From Blasia pusilla (Eukaryota; Marchantiophyta; Marchantiopsida; Blasiales), in assembly GCA_050084515.1 (NCBI GenBank), contig CM114272.1, positions 17,608,001 to 17,672,000 on the forward strand: a stretch of DNA of 64,000 nucleotides, in the 5' to 3' direction. The first letter of the stretch is position 1, and each line of letters begins with the position of its first letter. Under the pieces are notes generated by a model that saw only the letters and a program-made list of their open reading frames with translations, had not been told where the DNA came from and searched no databases. Made by a program: the position numbers and the translations under genes. Of the stretch, positions 26,640 to 39,680 are shown one piece after another.

Positions 26640-28380
26640 AAGACCAATTAACTTCTCATTTCACTTTATCGTTTTTGTCGAGCGTCCTTTTCGATATATC
26701 TCAAAATTTGAAGAATTGTACTAAACCTATCTACCGAACATAGCACTCTCTGGTAACTAAAGACTAGTAAGGTACCCGAGCCTTTGTTAATGATGGATTA
26801 ATGTGTCGCATGCAAATCCAATTTTTTTTCTTCATGCTCATGGAATTTGAGTAGGACCTAAGAAAACAGGTGTTATAACAGTTTTTAAATTAAAAAATTA
26901 TGTTAAAATTTTTAATTTTAATTTAATTTTAAAATTTAAATATAATTTCCACTTTAAATCTTAAAAGAGTAAGAAAATAACACCTTCAAATAACACCCAT
27001 CTTCCCAAAATAATATCACTCCTCCTTAAAATAAAAAACTCAAATAATAACTTTTCTTCTTCTTCCACTCTTCCCACCAAAATTACATTCATTAATCAAA
27101 ATCTAATTTAATTTTAATTAATAAAATTAATTTATTTTTCTATTCAAGTTTATTTTCCTTTCCCAAAATATTACATGTGAATTAATAATAATCTTTAAAA
27201 AACTTAATGTTTTTTTTTCAAATTTTAAATATTATTTCTATTTTCTATAATCTTAGAAAAGTAATAACATTTCACTGCTCTTAGTAATTACAATTCTCCA
27301 TTCAAATTTAAATGATATCCCAATACACTAAGTAAATATTTCTTTCCATAAAATTTAAATAAAATCTCTTCATCCATTAAATTTTTATTTTCTTTTTCAA
27401 AAAATTAATAGAGGTAAAAATTCTAAATTTTTGGTTAATTATCATATTTTATTAATATTTATAATCATATATTATAATATGAAATAATTATTAATTGATT
27501 AATATATAATCCCTATTCGTTTACTTTGTTCTATTTCTACCCATCTAATAAAGTTCAATAAAAAAAATTCAAGATGTTACCTATTTTGTCTTATTATATG
27601 CTATCTTGTCATTTTATTAATACTTATACTCATATATTATAATACTAAATAAATTATTAATTGATTAATATATCTTCCACTCAAATCTCTATTCGTTTAC
27701 TTTGTTCTATTTCTATCCATCTAATAGGATTGTAGCAACAAAATTCGAGGATGTTGCCTATTTTGTCTTATTGACTTGCTATCTTGTCGTATTATGCATA
27801 TGTAGTCGCCTATTATTATATAAATTAAAAAGTTTTGACCTAATGCATGGCACTAGGATCAAAAATTAATTCGTAAAAGATTCCATTTCCATGGCTAGAT
27901 AGGAAGAAATATAGCGACGAAGAAACAGAGAAAATTATCACCTTATGTTTCCATAAACATTACTTTTCTTCCAAACCCCGGGCTATATTCAATAAAATTA
28001 TGTTTTTAATATTCAATCATAAAATAAGTAGAAATTTTTATTAGAACAAAGAGAAGAATACTAATTTTTTTTTCATAACATATAATAATTTTGGTATAAG
28101 CTATGTTAACTATCAACCATCATATATATTAACTTGCTAGAATCCAATCTAGATAAGACAACATATAATTATTCATGAAAAACTACAAGATTTGGCAAAT
28201 AAATATCAACGATATCTAATGTTTCATCTTAAGATTTATTAGTTGTCATTGAAATCGTCATAAATCGAAAGGTAAAGTTGTATAAGATGCAATTAGCAGA
28301 ATGCTTGGAATAAACACTTTATCTCCAACATTTCTTCCAATCATAATTACTATATCTATAACATGTCAACCAAATCCAAC
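26640..28380. other. Very AT-rich spacer with a degenerate tandem duplication
   Basis: Long A/T runs without coding signal. 27450-27600 and 27615-27790 are diverged copies of one unit (both contain ATTAATTGATTAATATAT, ATTCGTTTACTTTGTTCTAT and CCTATTTTGTCTTATT). Confidence 0.75.
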
Positions 28381-29786
28381 AATGACCCAATGAGTCATGT
28401 TTGTTTGTCCCTTTGTTCCATTCATATTTTCTAATAGCATGATTGGAGTTGCAATCTTCAAAGTTAAAGAATGTGGTGATAATCCTGATGGTATTCCAGA
28501 ATTATGTTGGATATACAAGCCTCATCCCATTGTCAGAAACCGAATCTGCACTTTAAAAAGTGTGCTCTTGAAAAAAAGAGGAACAATCATTTGTCGTACG
28601 AATACACATCGTTGCCAACATACATCAACTGTCATCCACACGCATGTCTAAGATCCGTCTAGCTATGAATCCTAATATCTCTACACATGAACAACTGGAC
28701 AATCCCAATATAAAGTTGAATACGCATTGTAAGCTCTGCTGAAATCTGCAATCAACCGTGCTTCATCCAAAGAGCCATACTCATGATTCAGATACACACT
28801 GGTGTAACAGCAAGAGAAAGTATACACAAGGATTCCCAAAATGTGTGATCTCTTTATTGATCACTCCTAGCCCACTCTTCAAGAAAGAATCGAGGCTCAA
28901 TACATGCAAGCCGCATTGTATCACGGATCCCAACAAGAGTCTGCAATCCTAAGGAGATGAGCTCCAAATGAGCCTCATCCGAGGTATACCCCCGTGGGCA
29001 CTTCCTTGGGTGACTTATATACACAGGTCATCTTCCTCCTAGCAGGTCACTACCAACCTGTAGTACACATATGCCAGCTCCCTAACAACTACACATGTGA
29101 TCCCCTCATGAGACCAACTACCAACTAACCCAGGATCCTATAGGTCCAAGTGGAGCCATACATGGCTGGGAATGTCAACCTTTCCAAGGTTGCCACTCCT
29201 CATAAAGGAAAGCGTGACCTACACTCGTAGGTCACCTCCTAAGAGGGGGTCACATATGACCTCTCAAAATAGGGAAGTACAAGACCCTTCTAAGGCTTGG
29301 ATACTATCTCGTCCTACACCTCATCTACCATGACACATTAGAATCAAGAGCCCAACTCATAATAATACCACAAAAAATCATTATATTGAATAAATTTATG
29401 ATATTTGATCACTTCATAAAATTACCTTTCCACGAAATAACGACATGATTTCAGCATTTATAAAGTCTACCCTTCTATTCTTTGTTGAAAGAATAGATGT
29501 ACCTTCAAGAAGTCAATATCATTCCATTTGTCAATATGACGTCTATAGACAATCTATATGAGATCATTAAGTCTTGCACTTTTAGCAATCATCGTATCAT
29601 GAATTCGTATAAAATCATCTCCAAGATGAGACTATTAATACAATGGTATCAAACCCTCGCTAACCTTCAATAACCAATTTGGAAATGCTTCTTTGCTCAT
29701 GTTCTTGTCCTAAAAGAATGTATGTTACAAAGTATTAGTAATTCTTAATAATAAATACATATAATAAGAGAAGCAAAATAGAGCGA
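28381..29786. other. Unassigned region, probably transposon-derived
   Basis: A plus frame at 28397-28651 has no recognisable domain. 28,660-29,340 is less AT-rich and contains short self-complementary words such as TAGGTCACC near 29,185-29,250. It may include the 3' end of the minus-strand Helitron, whose helicase starts at 29,787, but no CTRRT terminus with hairpin could be fixed. Confidence 0.4.
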
Positions 29787-30401
29787 TTAGTCGAACTTAT
29801 CTTGTGAAGAGTTCACTCTTATGTTGGTAATAAGTTGCATAACTCTCACATGAGACCAGATAAGAGATCTCATAAGAGTTGCACGCACGACACTGGGTAG
29901 ATCACAATGACAAACAATAAAAAGAACTTGTCGGAAATCACCACCAAAGATAAATATCTTGCCTCCAAATGATAGTTCTCGCAATCGAGGATCCACCAAA
30001 CCCATGATATTTTGGAAATTTTGATAAATAGCCTCAAAAGCATGACGGTGGGTCAGAGGGCCTTCGTCCCATATGATCCATTTTGCATTTTGAATAAGGC
30101 GTGCCAAATCACTATTTACTCATAGACTAGAAAACACGAAAAAGAAGAAGTAAGTAAACTTTGCTTCATAATGTACATGACTCATGAGTAAAATAAAATC
30201 ATGAAAACCTAATATTAAGGAAGGAAGAAATGCTAGCAAAGTCTTTAACATAAACTTACTTGCAAGTGGATGATTCATATATGTGAATTGGAATCTTGAA
30301 TCGAGAATGTACCGTGCGCCCTCCATCCGATAATAAAGCAACTCTTCTAGTTGCATCTGTGAAGAAGCAACTAGAAGAGCTATATGACCCTTGCTTTGCA
30401 C
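29787..30401 (-). pseudogene. Pif1-type helicase fragment of the Helitron
   Basis: Contains WIIWDEGPLTHRHAFEAI (Walker B region, usually DEAPM), FGGDFRQVLFIV (motif III, usually GGDFRQVLPVV), RSLIWSHVRVMQLITNIRV. The segment at 30120-30401 holds a diverged continuation with VASSQMQLEELLYYRMEGAR. Walker A was not found in frame. Not active as it stands. Confidence 0.88.
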
Positions 30402-32131
30402 CCTAGCAAGTAGAAGATTATTTAATTTTTTTTTCCTATTCCACCAGGACCATCAATGAAGAATAACTTTTCCTAAGAAAACCATAATTACCAAGAAGAT
30501 ATTTACAAAAAAAACTTAGATAAAAATCTTTCAATAATTATATAACATTATAAATGAAATGTACTTACAGAAGGTGGCGCATCATTTAACACCTCCTCAA
30601 AAAGAAGATGGAAAAGATCTCAAATAGGTCCATTGTTCAAAGCGGTCATTCCTCATTCAATAAGTTGTGCAAAGCTCTTCTTCCTCTAAGCGCGAGATCG
30701 ATAAGTCCCGAGCAAAAAAGTTAGGTTCAGGCATGTCGGGAAAATCCGCCATACTTTTATCATGGTCTTGAAGATGGTAGTGGACCTCTAATAAAGCAAG
30801 GTTAATTTTTTGAATGTCCACGGCAAGATTGGGCATCCCAATTTTCTATATAAAATCGATTTTTTTAAAGAAGATAAAAAAATCATGAAAAACATAAAAA
30901 AGAAAATAATCACACTTTAACATAAGGCATGCATATTACTTTACGCCTTTGATGTAAAAGTTCTTATGTTAATGGAACTAAGAAACGTTCCTACAACACA
31001 CTACGTACAGACATCGTATTATATAAGAGAATGATATGAAATAGTAGACGCAAGGAGTATCCGATACGAATTTCAACCGCTTCTTCAAAACAAGAGAAGA
31101 CCTCCCTTTCATCTTCTAATTGTCACATGTGAATAGTAGTTTCTTTAAAATAGGATCGACAACACCATCAATTATTTTCAAATCTAAGAATCTTCATATG
31201 ATTGGGCTCCTCTCACATGATGGAGACGTAATCGTAACCAATGAAGCTCCCCTTCACCTACATAGTTTTAAAAATAATAAAATATAAATCATTTTACTAC
31301 ATGTCTTAAAACACTTCTATACAAATAAGATTTACATGTAGAAGAGAAAGTTCACCTTGATTAGTCATATACAAATGTCCAATGGGGTGTCCACATCCTT
31401 TTCTTCCATGTATACGTCAAAGCCATTTCTTCTTATTCCAAGAGTAATGAGAAGGGAATTCCAAATAAAGGTGTTGTCGAGCCATAGGATCGGAAATATT
31501 AGTTGCGAACCATTGCGTGAGAGTCGTCTCCTTACTCGCTGAAGAATATTACCCAATAAACTTTGATCATGAAAAATATATCGTGTGGTTGTCTAGCAGA
31601 TGAAAATTTAATCTTATAATACTTGGTTGCTTGGTATGTAGAGTGAACTTGAAAATTTTCCAACATGCTTCGGAAGATGAAACATACCTTAAGAGACATA
31701 AAAAGAAAATATAATCAAAATGTAATCTTAAGATATTTTAAAATAATTGAAAATTACTATAGTAAAAATAGAAATCCAACATACCTCGCATCAAGGTATA
31801 ACGATGTTTCATCAATAAGATCTTGTGTTGACGTCCTTTTGGCCAAGGTATAGGATATGGCATCCGATCCTTTGTATATATACTTGTAAAAGTGTTTCAT
31901 TGCCGATATGCTATTCTTTATATCCTAATTGACATGGCAATCAAATAAGATACATGACATTGAATTATAGGGAACAATCCTACGATTATCAAAGCCATGA
32001 TTTAATTCATTAATCGACTTACCATTATCACGTCTACATTAACACAAATATACAAATATATTAGTACTTAAAAGAAACTTGAAAAAATAGAACGATAGAA
32101 AAAAATCAAACAAAGGTCAAGAAGAGTACCG

Positions 32132-33313
32132 CTAATAAATAGGATAATGATCCTCATTCTCCATTGTCATGGATGTAAAACGCATTAAGAAGCCCTTTGA
32201 ACATATTTTTTTTGTTTTGTCTGACAATGTACACGACGCACTTAGATAAAGTGCTTTATATGGTCCATGTATCATAAAAATTTTCACGATCGAATAAAGT
32301 TTCAGATAAGTAAGTTGAATCAAGAATCTCAGCAGATATAATATCATCAAAATTAGAGGTTGTCTTTGGCTTATCCTTTGAGGCAAGAATAATCAAAATA
32401 TGCACATGTAGTAGATACCTCTTTTGGAACTCCACTACATGAATACATCCGACGACTCGCCCCAAAATATGCTTATCCACTATAAGCATCAATAACTCTT
32501 TCTTCTTTTGTTGGAAAACACATACAACCAAGTCTAGATGATCTGAGGTTCTTTGATTCAATGATTAGGCAATAGAGCAGAAGTAATTTCTGGTCACTTA
32601 GTAGTGCAAGTCATAGTTAAAAAGTAGTCAGGCTTTCCAAAATGTCTCACAATTGCCATGACATCATGATACAATTGATGCATGTGACCAGGTCCTCCTA
32701 TAAAAGAGGAAAGTAAAATGACTCGTCTCCCTATGGCATGACCATCATTATCATGCCGAGTCATAGCATCTCTCAAACTTTGATATAAATCAGCTCTCAT
32801 TTCCTTTTGATGTAGCCATATCCAAGTTAATTGTTGCATCTTAATACTTGCATACATATATACCATATATTCTTGAGTAAGACGACCAAACCTCAACAAC
32901 TTGTTATGATCTTCATCATTAGCTCGTATTTAAAGTCGAAATGATGCAAATTATAGAGCAGTGATAGTTTTTGAACTTGCTTCATTAGTTGTGTCCCCAC
33001 CTTGAAGTTGCTCTTCTTCATTTCTCTTTGGTACATTATGGTCAAGGTCCTCACCTCCATCCTTCTCTATCACGGTATGCCCTCTTCTCATTGCATTTCT
33101 CCTAAGATCATCCATTCGTTTAGGTATGCGAAGATGCCAACTAGCTTTACTGTGCAAAAAATGCAATACAAAGTGCAATGGAATATATGCCTCATTTAGC
33201 TCAGACATATGACGAATCCCTCCTCCATGTAAATGAACAATAATATCACGTCCTTCTCTTGGCTCACTTCCATCTCCAAGCAAGATAATAACAATCTTTG
33301 AAGCCATAGGCAA
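32132..33313 (-). pseudogene. Helitron Rep and N-terminal domain fragments
   Basis: Three shifted frames cover the Helitron-like N domain and the replication-initiator HUH domain. The metal-binding pair survives as HVH. Stops occur between 32561 and 32594 and near 32940. The 32951-33313 frame (RMDDLRRNAMRRGHTVIEK) is linker-like with an acidic EDGGED stretch. Confidence 0.85.
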
Positions 33314-33492
33314 TGTGTATCGTTTTGCATCAAGCCCTTGCGTACAACCTAGGCTTTAGAAAAATATGAAAATCAGAATACATAGATCCAAGGCCACATA
33401 TTGAAAGATAGCGATATATGGATTATGGACATGTAACATGTCTTGTAATCCCTTCAAAATCTCAACCTTCAATTGATCTCGTTTATCTTGAT

Positions 33493-34200
33493 TCATGATC
33501 CTTCTCCTTTGTTCAATTTGATACTCATAATCATGAATATAAATTTGTGCAAATTGTGGGAAATACCCGTCTCCGTAGTAAGAGATCTAATAGTGTGATA
33601 AATACCACCTTGAATCCTCAAGTTTCCTACATTACCGCCATGCTTTATAATATGTGCTCCCATTGATGCCAATTGAAGCACACTATTATAGGCACGTGCA
33701 GTATGAAAAAAATGCATATTATTTGACGTAACACTCAAAATCATCTCAAATAGAAAAGGAGATGAAGTCTTCAAATATGGTAATTGAACCTTACTATGCT
33801 CACAACACATCCCAAAAGGAGAGCTTGGGGATTTTGAAGACTTCACTCTATCTCACTTCCAATGAAGTGCTTGGTAAGTTGAGCATACGTCATCCATATA
33901 TCCAATACTATAACAACCCGTCATACTATCAATACAATCTTCCAACCGATATTTTTCTTTTCAAATTTGTGTCTATGTGCAATATTTACAAACTTTGTTA
34001 CAATCCTTCTGCATGCTATATTGGGAATAGTAGAAAATATAGGATCTTCATTTAACTCTGTGTCAACATCAAAATAATCCATTCCAAGAGGAAAATTATC
34101 GTCTGGTATGGTATTCCTTATTGGAGAAATACCAAATAGTCCACCATCATCTAGTACAACCAAATCAGCATACCTCTGTCTTTGGCGATTGGCTCGTACA
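33493..34200 (-). pseudogene. Helitron polyprotein N-terminal fragments
   Basis: The 33493-33846 frame carries GMCCEHSKVQLPYLKTSSP and AYNSVLQLASMGAHI, which precede the Helitron N domain in plant copies. 33921-34163 continues upstream (YADLVVLDDGGLFG region) with stops. Ends unknown. Confidence 0.75.
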
Positions 34201-35040
34201 ACTCAAAGCATATCATGTAGTCTTTGAGGGTTGGAAGGAACAGTCATGAAGACTACAAATAATATAATTTTAAGAATAGAATTAGCGTGAAGTAATAATA
34301 AAGGTCAATAAAAATTTACATGGTACAAATAAATAAGAAAATGGTACAAATAGAATAAGAAGGCTATCGAAAAGAACTATCCATTAGAGATATTGTAAGA
34401 AGAATCCTCATTGGAGGGACATCTCAAATGCTCTTACTATTGGCTTGAAAAAAAACCAAAATTTAGAATAAATATATACTTAAGTTTCCAAAATAATTAC
34501 AAAATTTATTTATAATATAAAAAATATAGATTTAAAATATTATACCTTATATTGTCATCAACATTAAAGTCATAAATTCTAGGAGTAGTTGTAGGAGCAA
34601 GTACTTCCTTAATGGGAACATGACATCTTCCAATGGAATTTGGGCCCTCATATGTATTCATCCTTATCAAAGAATTTCCAATTCACGCCCCATCAAGTAC
34701 AAGGTTGCATAGAAACGGACAAGTCCGGATATGTCCGAGGCGGGCTTGGGTGCGGGCCCGGCATGTCCAAGGACATCAAGTGCTCGATGGAGCCCGCACC
34801 CATTGCGTGGCTCGAAAGGCGGACTCAAGGTGGGCAGGCGCGGGCTTATGGTTGGTTGGGCGTGGGCTAGGGCGGGCTCAAGGCGAGCAGGCGTGGGCTA
34901 GGGTGGGCAGGCGCGAGCTCAAGGCTGATTGGGTGCGGACTAGGGCGGGCCGGCGCGGGCTCGGGGTAGGCTCAGGCTCTAGGCAATCAGGCGCAAGCTA
35001 GGGTGGGCAGAGGCATGCTGATTTGGTTGTACTAGATGAA
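34145..35040. repeat. Short inverted repeat flanking a GC-rich array
   Basis: ATGCTGATTTGGTTGTACTA is read on the plus strand near 35018-35037 and, as its complement TAGTACAACCAAATCAGCAT, near 34154-34173. The pair encloses the last part of the Helitron region and the GC-rich block, which may mean that the block carried a copied piece of the Helitron flank in reverse. Confidence 0.7.
34735..35012. repeat. GC-rich degenerate tandem array
   Basis: Variants of GGGCTAGGGCGGGC, GGCGCGGGCTCAAGG and GGCAGGCGTGGGCTAGGG alternate over about 280 bp in otherwise AT-rich DNA. Open frames through it (34633-35001) are Gly/Arg/Ala-rich artefacts. Words resemble the block at 23210-23570 in complement. Confidence 0.75.
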
Positions 35041-35773
35041 TGTTGGATGAAGTACCTTAGGTGAATTGCCATCGGATGTTGTTTAATGATTTTTTCTGTT
35101 TGCAATAGAAAATTCAATGTGGTAGTGTAGTATGAATGAGTGTGGAGACAAAGTTACATGTTAGATGTGATGTTTGTAATTAGATCTGGCGTTGTCGATA
35201 TTGAAGACATAGGTATGTAAATCTAACAACAATGCATTTGAGTTGTAAGATATAATTGGGAATACAATGTGGTACATTGCAGTAGCTGATTTCATGTAAA
35301 TTGAGAATGGGAGATTAATTGACATTTGTGTAGCGTTGTTAGAGAACAAAATAACAACCCATAAATGAGTGATTGACAAGCAGGATAATGACGAGATAAG
35401 AAAAACATATAGAATAGTTCTATAAAGATATGATATAAAGATTGTAGAGAAAATATGGGATAGAATTTATGGAGCAATGGTAAAGAAAGTATAAACTATT
35501 AAATGATAGTAAAGTTATGATAAATACTAAAAGCACTTGTTGCTACAAAGTAGTAAAGAACTACTTGCTAAGCATAGATAAAGATAAAATAAGTTGGATT
35601 TGTGGGTTGTTGTGTATAATTGGCTCGATGGCGCTCATGAAGAATTTTTATTTTGATTTTGCCTTAGCCCACTTATTTTTGAAATAGGAGACAATTTCCA
35701 TATGTATATTGTTCTCTTGTTCCATATAACTGCCTGATAAACATAGAGAGGTATTTTTTGACATCGAGCAGAT
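35013..35773. other. AT-rich spacer
   Basis: No domain-bearing frame and no tandem array were seen on either strand. Confidence 0.55.
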
Positions 35774-37440
35774 TGTCACATCTGAGTAGTCATTAGGTAG
35801 GGATCTATCGCAGCGATGGCATAGAGAGCCAACGGACTATCATGAGTATAACTTGGTCTTGAGGTATCGGATGGAGTTGAGGATAGTTCCGTTGTGTCAT
35901 GAACGTCGTTTCTAATGACTTTCCTTTCCGCATCTTTCAGAGCCGTATGACTTGTTGAGCAGGTCACCCATTTTCGCGACCCTCATAACCAAACAACACC
36001 AATAGGCGCCAAGCGAAACATCAGAACTCAAGTGGACTCACGGTGCGAGGTTTGCGCTTTGGAGAGGCGTTTGGAAAGGTCCCTTGGAAAAGTCCAAGAG
36101 ACGAAATGTGGAACAGAGTTGTGCGTTTCATGCATAAGTGGTCGCGACCAGGAAACCTAGACCAAACGTGAGCCAAGACTTGAAGGAGTTGAGTCTTGGG
36201 AGGTTGGTTGCCAAAGAGGTGAGAACCAATTTGGAACACGACTAGCGTTTGGGAGAATCTGACTGTGTTTAGGACCATAACGTTGAGCTCTGAGATGAAT
36301 TCGAAAGAAGTAAGGGAGCTTTGGAAAGCTTATGTTGATACGCTTCTAACGCACCAAAGATCTCAGCAAACGCATAAGTACAGGTTGAGATATTGGCCGA
36401 AAACAACTGTGAGAGCAATCGGGTTGAGGGCCAATTGAAGAGGCCCGTGTGTCTTTCCCTAAATGTAGGGGGCCCCTGGAGATCCCCAGAAGTAGTAGTA
36501 AGGGAGGAGTCTCTCCGAGATATCTCGGAACACGAATCCCCACTTTCAGCGCCAAACCGCGTTTCAGAGGCGCGGGATGGAACGGGAGTTTGGCATTGGA
36601 GCTCAAAACCCAAACCTGATCCAAGGAAATGGACTTTGTATGCCACACTTGGACTCCAACCCGAGATTCACTTCCTACGAGTCTTGAGCAAGTCTTGGAA
36701 CGGCCAGGCGTGAAACACCGTTTCATGTTCCTGAACCGACCAGAAAGTCTGTCCCAAGTCTTTCAAGACTTGCCCGTGTTGTAAACCGCAAAACTAGGAA
36801 GGTTGAGCTTGATGAGAGTCCGAGACAAGAACTCGGAAAGTCACCCTGCTGATTGATCCAAGACCTGACTAACCAGAGTGCGTGTTTGGATGCAGATCAA
36901 CGTTGAGAGCGTGAACTACTGAACGCACGCTTTCGCAACAAACAAGGTTAACGTTCAAGGAGAGTAGGCGCACGACACCCGCCCATGCTAGCGTGTGTGC
37001 GCTGGTTACCAAGAGGGTTGCTATCTTTTAGGGAGGAGCCTTTTGGCTCTTCTTACACCTATATATAGGAGAGAGATGGCTTCATCAAGCCATCTATCTC
37101 ATGTTGGGCCGTTGGAGTACCATTCTTGCTCGTGTGTGTGAGTTAGGACTGGGTGCTAGCGTCTGGATTCTTTGATAGCACAGGGTGGATGAGGCTCAAT
37201 GTGCCAATGTAAACTTAGGAGTGGAGTTTTAGGCCAGGTATGCCATTTTTACTCTTATTTTTACATGAGCAAGATGCGAGGGGGTAGGGGGAATTCGATG
37301 TTTGCAGGTAGGCAAGTGAGTTGCCTCGGCTGGGAGCCCGTGGAGATGCTGGCGGATGTGTTTTTTTGTCAATTTTTATTCGGGAGGTCGGGCACAGAAG
37401 CACTGTCCATTTTTCGTACATTTTTCCGGTGCAAAGTAAC
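35774..37440. mobile_element. LTR-like repeat, copy A, interrupted by a 1-kb insertion
   Basis: Starts TGTCACATCTGAGTAG and is similar through to about 37,436 with copy B at 52,029-52,682. Both contain a TATA-like core (CTATATATAGGAG here, CATATATAAGAG there), a GAGCCTTTTGGCTC hairpin just upstream, then GTTGGGCCGTT and GGAGTGGAGTTTTAGGCC. A promoter-like core within a TG-initial repeat suggests a solo LTR. Copy A is split at 35,970-36,975. No internal retroelement genes are attached. Confidence 0.7.
35970..36975. mobile_element. About 1-kb insertion inside LTR-like copy A
   Basis: Copy B reads continuously CAGGTCACCCGCCC where copy A has CAGGTCACCC, 1,006 bp of extra DNA, then ACACCCGCCC. 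The short flanking repeat CACCC (35965-35969 and 36976-36980) fits a 5-bp target duplication. No clear terminal inverted repeats. Overlapping long open frames on both strands (36269-36726) share no family signature. Words like CGTTTGG and AAGACTTG recur. Class unknown. Confidence 0.65.
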
Positions 37441-37832
37441 AAGAAGCGAGCAGCAAATTGTAATATAGAGTGTGACGGTAAACGATCGCAAGTGAGTAAA
37501 GGTCCAGAACCAGATAAGAGCTTTTTTTAGTCATACATCTGCCCTTATAGGGCTTTAAAGAAAAAAGATGACCAGTCGGAAGTAGGCTTATAGCTCACAC
37601 AAGAGAGTGGAGTTGCGGCCAACGTTGGAGAGAGGACCATAGGAGTGAAACCGTAGAAAAAGAAAAGGACCACTCATAGGGGACGGAGAGAAGTGGCTTC
37701 GCATTAAGTAGGAGCTGGGTGACAAGATGAACGCGGAAACTGAGGGTTAATGACAAGGAGGTAGCAAGACGGGTCTGGAAGTAAGCGGACGTGGGTGTTC
37801 AAGTCGTGCCAAGGAGAAGGCGTGATTAGAAG
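37441..37832. other. Spacer between LTR-like copy A and the large inverted-repeat unit
   Basis: No gene or repeat recognised. The last bases before the inverted repeat are GATTAGAAG, with no matching duplication at the other end (GAAAGTGTG after 54056). Confidence 0.5.
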
Positions 37833-39672
37833 GGGTCTCTATAGAGTGAGAACTCAAAGCCTTTATGGCTCTGAGTTTTTGGAACTCCAGAAACCCCGGA
37901 CCCCCTGCCCCGCCTACCCACCTGCCATTCCCCCTACCCACCCGCTATTCCCCCTACCTATCCGCTACCCTAAGTCGATCGGAGAGTTTTCTCCGGCATT
38001 CTTATAAATATCTGCCCTCCGGGTCGGATGTGGGACTAGTAATGCGGTAACGGATATTTACCTCACCACATCCATGTCCATGCTCCATGTTACTGCATGG
38101 GAGGCATGGGAGGCATGGGAATTTCCATGCCTATCATCCCCACATACCTGCATTTGATGTGTTCGTGACGGGAGCCAATGCCTTGTTTACGTGCTTAGTT
38201 AGGAATATAAGCACTTTGGGGCTCTGACACGTCTACAGATCCACCAACAAGGGTTTAGTATGACGAGGAAGTTGATCCACCACATCAAATATCTAACCAA
38301 TTACATGACTTCAAATGTAGACGGAGGAGATTGCCCCTTTGTAGTTTGTTGTGATCCAACGATACACATGACACGACATAATGCCTACCAACATTGAGTC
38401 CTTTGTACACTCAAGAAAAACCCACCCCCAATTATATGACGTTAATGTCATAATGCCTTCCAGTGATCGTCGTATTGGAACATTGCGATTTCGGGCTTGT
38501 ATAGGTTTAGGGTTTAGTTTCACATGTTCGTAATCATGTGAGTTGGGTGAGTGTGTTAGCCCATGTGTTAGTCCCTTGCGGTGAGGAGGTCGTGTGTTAA
38601 TCCCTTGCGATGAGGCGAGCTCTGATCGTGTTGGAATAGCAACCCAGTAGCCATCCACATTCGGATGGCGAATCTTCTGAACTGAAATTGCTCTGCGTAG
38701 TAAGAATTTTCACGATTTTTCACTTCCAGAGGGGTAGGAGTTCGATTGGAGCTGTTGAAGACACACTTCTCCGGGTACAATTTTGCGGAGGGATTTGTAT
38801 TGTGTGGCATTGGTGCAACCGTGTTTGGTCCCTTGGCTTCTAGAGGAGGTAATATTTTGTCCCTCCCTACCTTTTCCAAGAAATCCATATGTTCCAATTG
38901 AGTGAATGGCTACTCGGGTGCGTATATTCCTTTAGTTCTTCACTACAATCATATTTTCCCTTTTGTCGTAGGTTCTTAGCAAGAGACAGTGGCTTTCTTA
39001 TTCAAATATACTTGTTTACTATGACTCTATTGTTTACTATTTGCCTCATGACTTTTTACTGTTTATTATTTTCCTTATGACTTTTTGTTGGGTCATTCCT
39101 ATAATGCCTTGTATTACTACCCCACAATGCCTTCTCTTATCGCTCACAGGAGAGATACTTATAGATCTAAGAGATTTCCCTGATTGATGCAAATCATTCT
39201 ATATGAGCCAAAGGATGATCTTTTTTTCTCCAAGGCGGGAAGAAAGATCTTAATTCTCAAATCCAGGTCATGCTCATAAGTTTGTGAGTGTTTCTTGGGT
39301 AGAAATTATAGCTCAGAAATCTTTGTAGCAATAGAAACGCGAGCCGCTCTACTATCAATTGTGTAGATGAAATTCTCAGTCACCCCCATCTTCCTCCGGT
39401 TAAAGAGGCACGTGAATCCAAGATCACATTCTGGATTGTGCGGTTGATGTGAAATCGACAAAATCAACTTTCTCTCCCGCGTATCAATTTTTTGGAAGCT
39501 GCACCCACCTCACTGGCTTACCAATTGGCTGTTACCGGCATGGAAGCTTAGCAAGGATTCAGTTTTGGCCCCTGGAACTAGCCTACCTAACCTACTCTGG
39601 CAAACTACTATCCCGATCTATACAAGCATTAGTTGTGGATCCATCTAAGATTAATCACTGGATACTTGAAAA
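37833..39672 (+). repeat. Left arm of the large inverted repeat
   Basis: Matches the complement of 51187-54056. Contains a hairpin GGCATGGGAATTTCCATGCC near 38108-38127 and several copies of the AATGCCTT motif (38451, 39101, 39125). Ends inward at GGATACTTGAAA. Open frames at 38311-38897 (minus) have their counterpart in the other arm but show no domain. Confidence 0.9.
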
Positions 39673-39680
39673 AAAAAATC

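Larger units (their letters stand above)
29787..34200 (-). mobile_element. Helitron, autonomous-type Rep-helicase remnant
   Basis: Rolling-circle element decayed on the minus strand. N-terminal region 33493-33846 (LCCEHSKVQLP-like, RAYNSVLQLASMGA, GGIYHTI), Helitron N domain 32594-32899 (YMVYMYASIKMQQL, RRVILLSSFIGGPGHMHQL, HFGKPDYFLTMTC), Rep HUH region 32256-32561 (VVEFQKRYLLHVHILIIL, usual form EFQKRGLPHAHIL), then FMIHGP and CSKGF (32132-32386), and a Pif1 helicase part 29787-30107. Frames are separated by stops and shifts. Termini were not identified. Confidence 0.88.

Noticed and set aside
34633-35001. 122-codon Gly/Arg/Ala-rich plus frame
   Set aside because: Runs through the GGGC-rich tandem array; composition only.
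36269-36726. Two overlapping minus frames of about 125 codons
   Set aside because: Inside the 1-kb insertion, overlapping in different frames, with no domain; not enough to call a gene.
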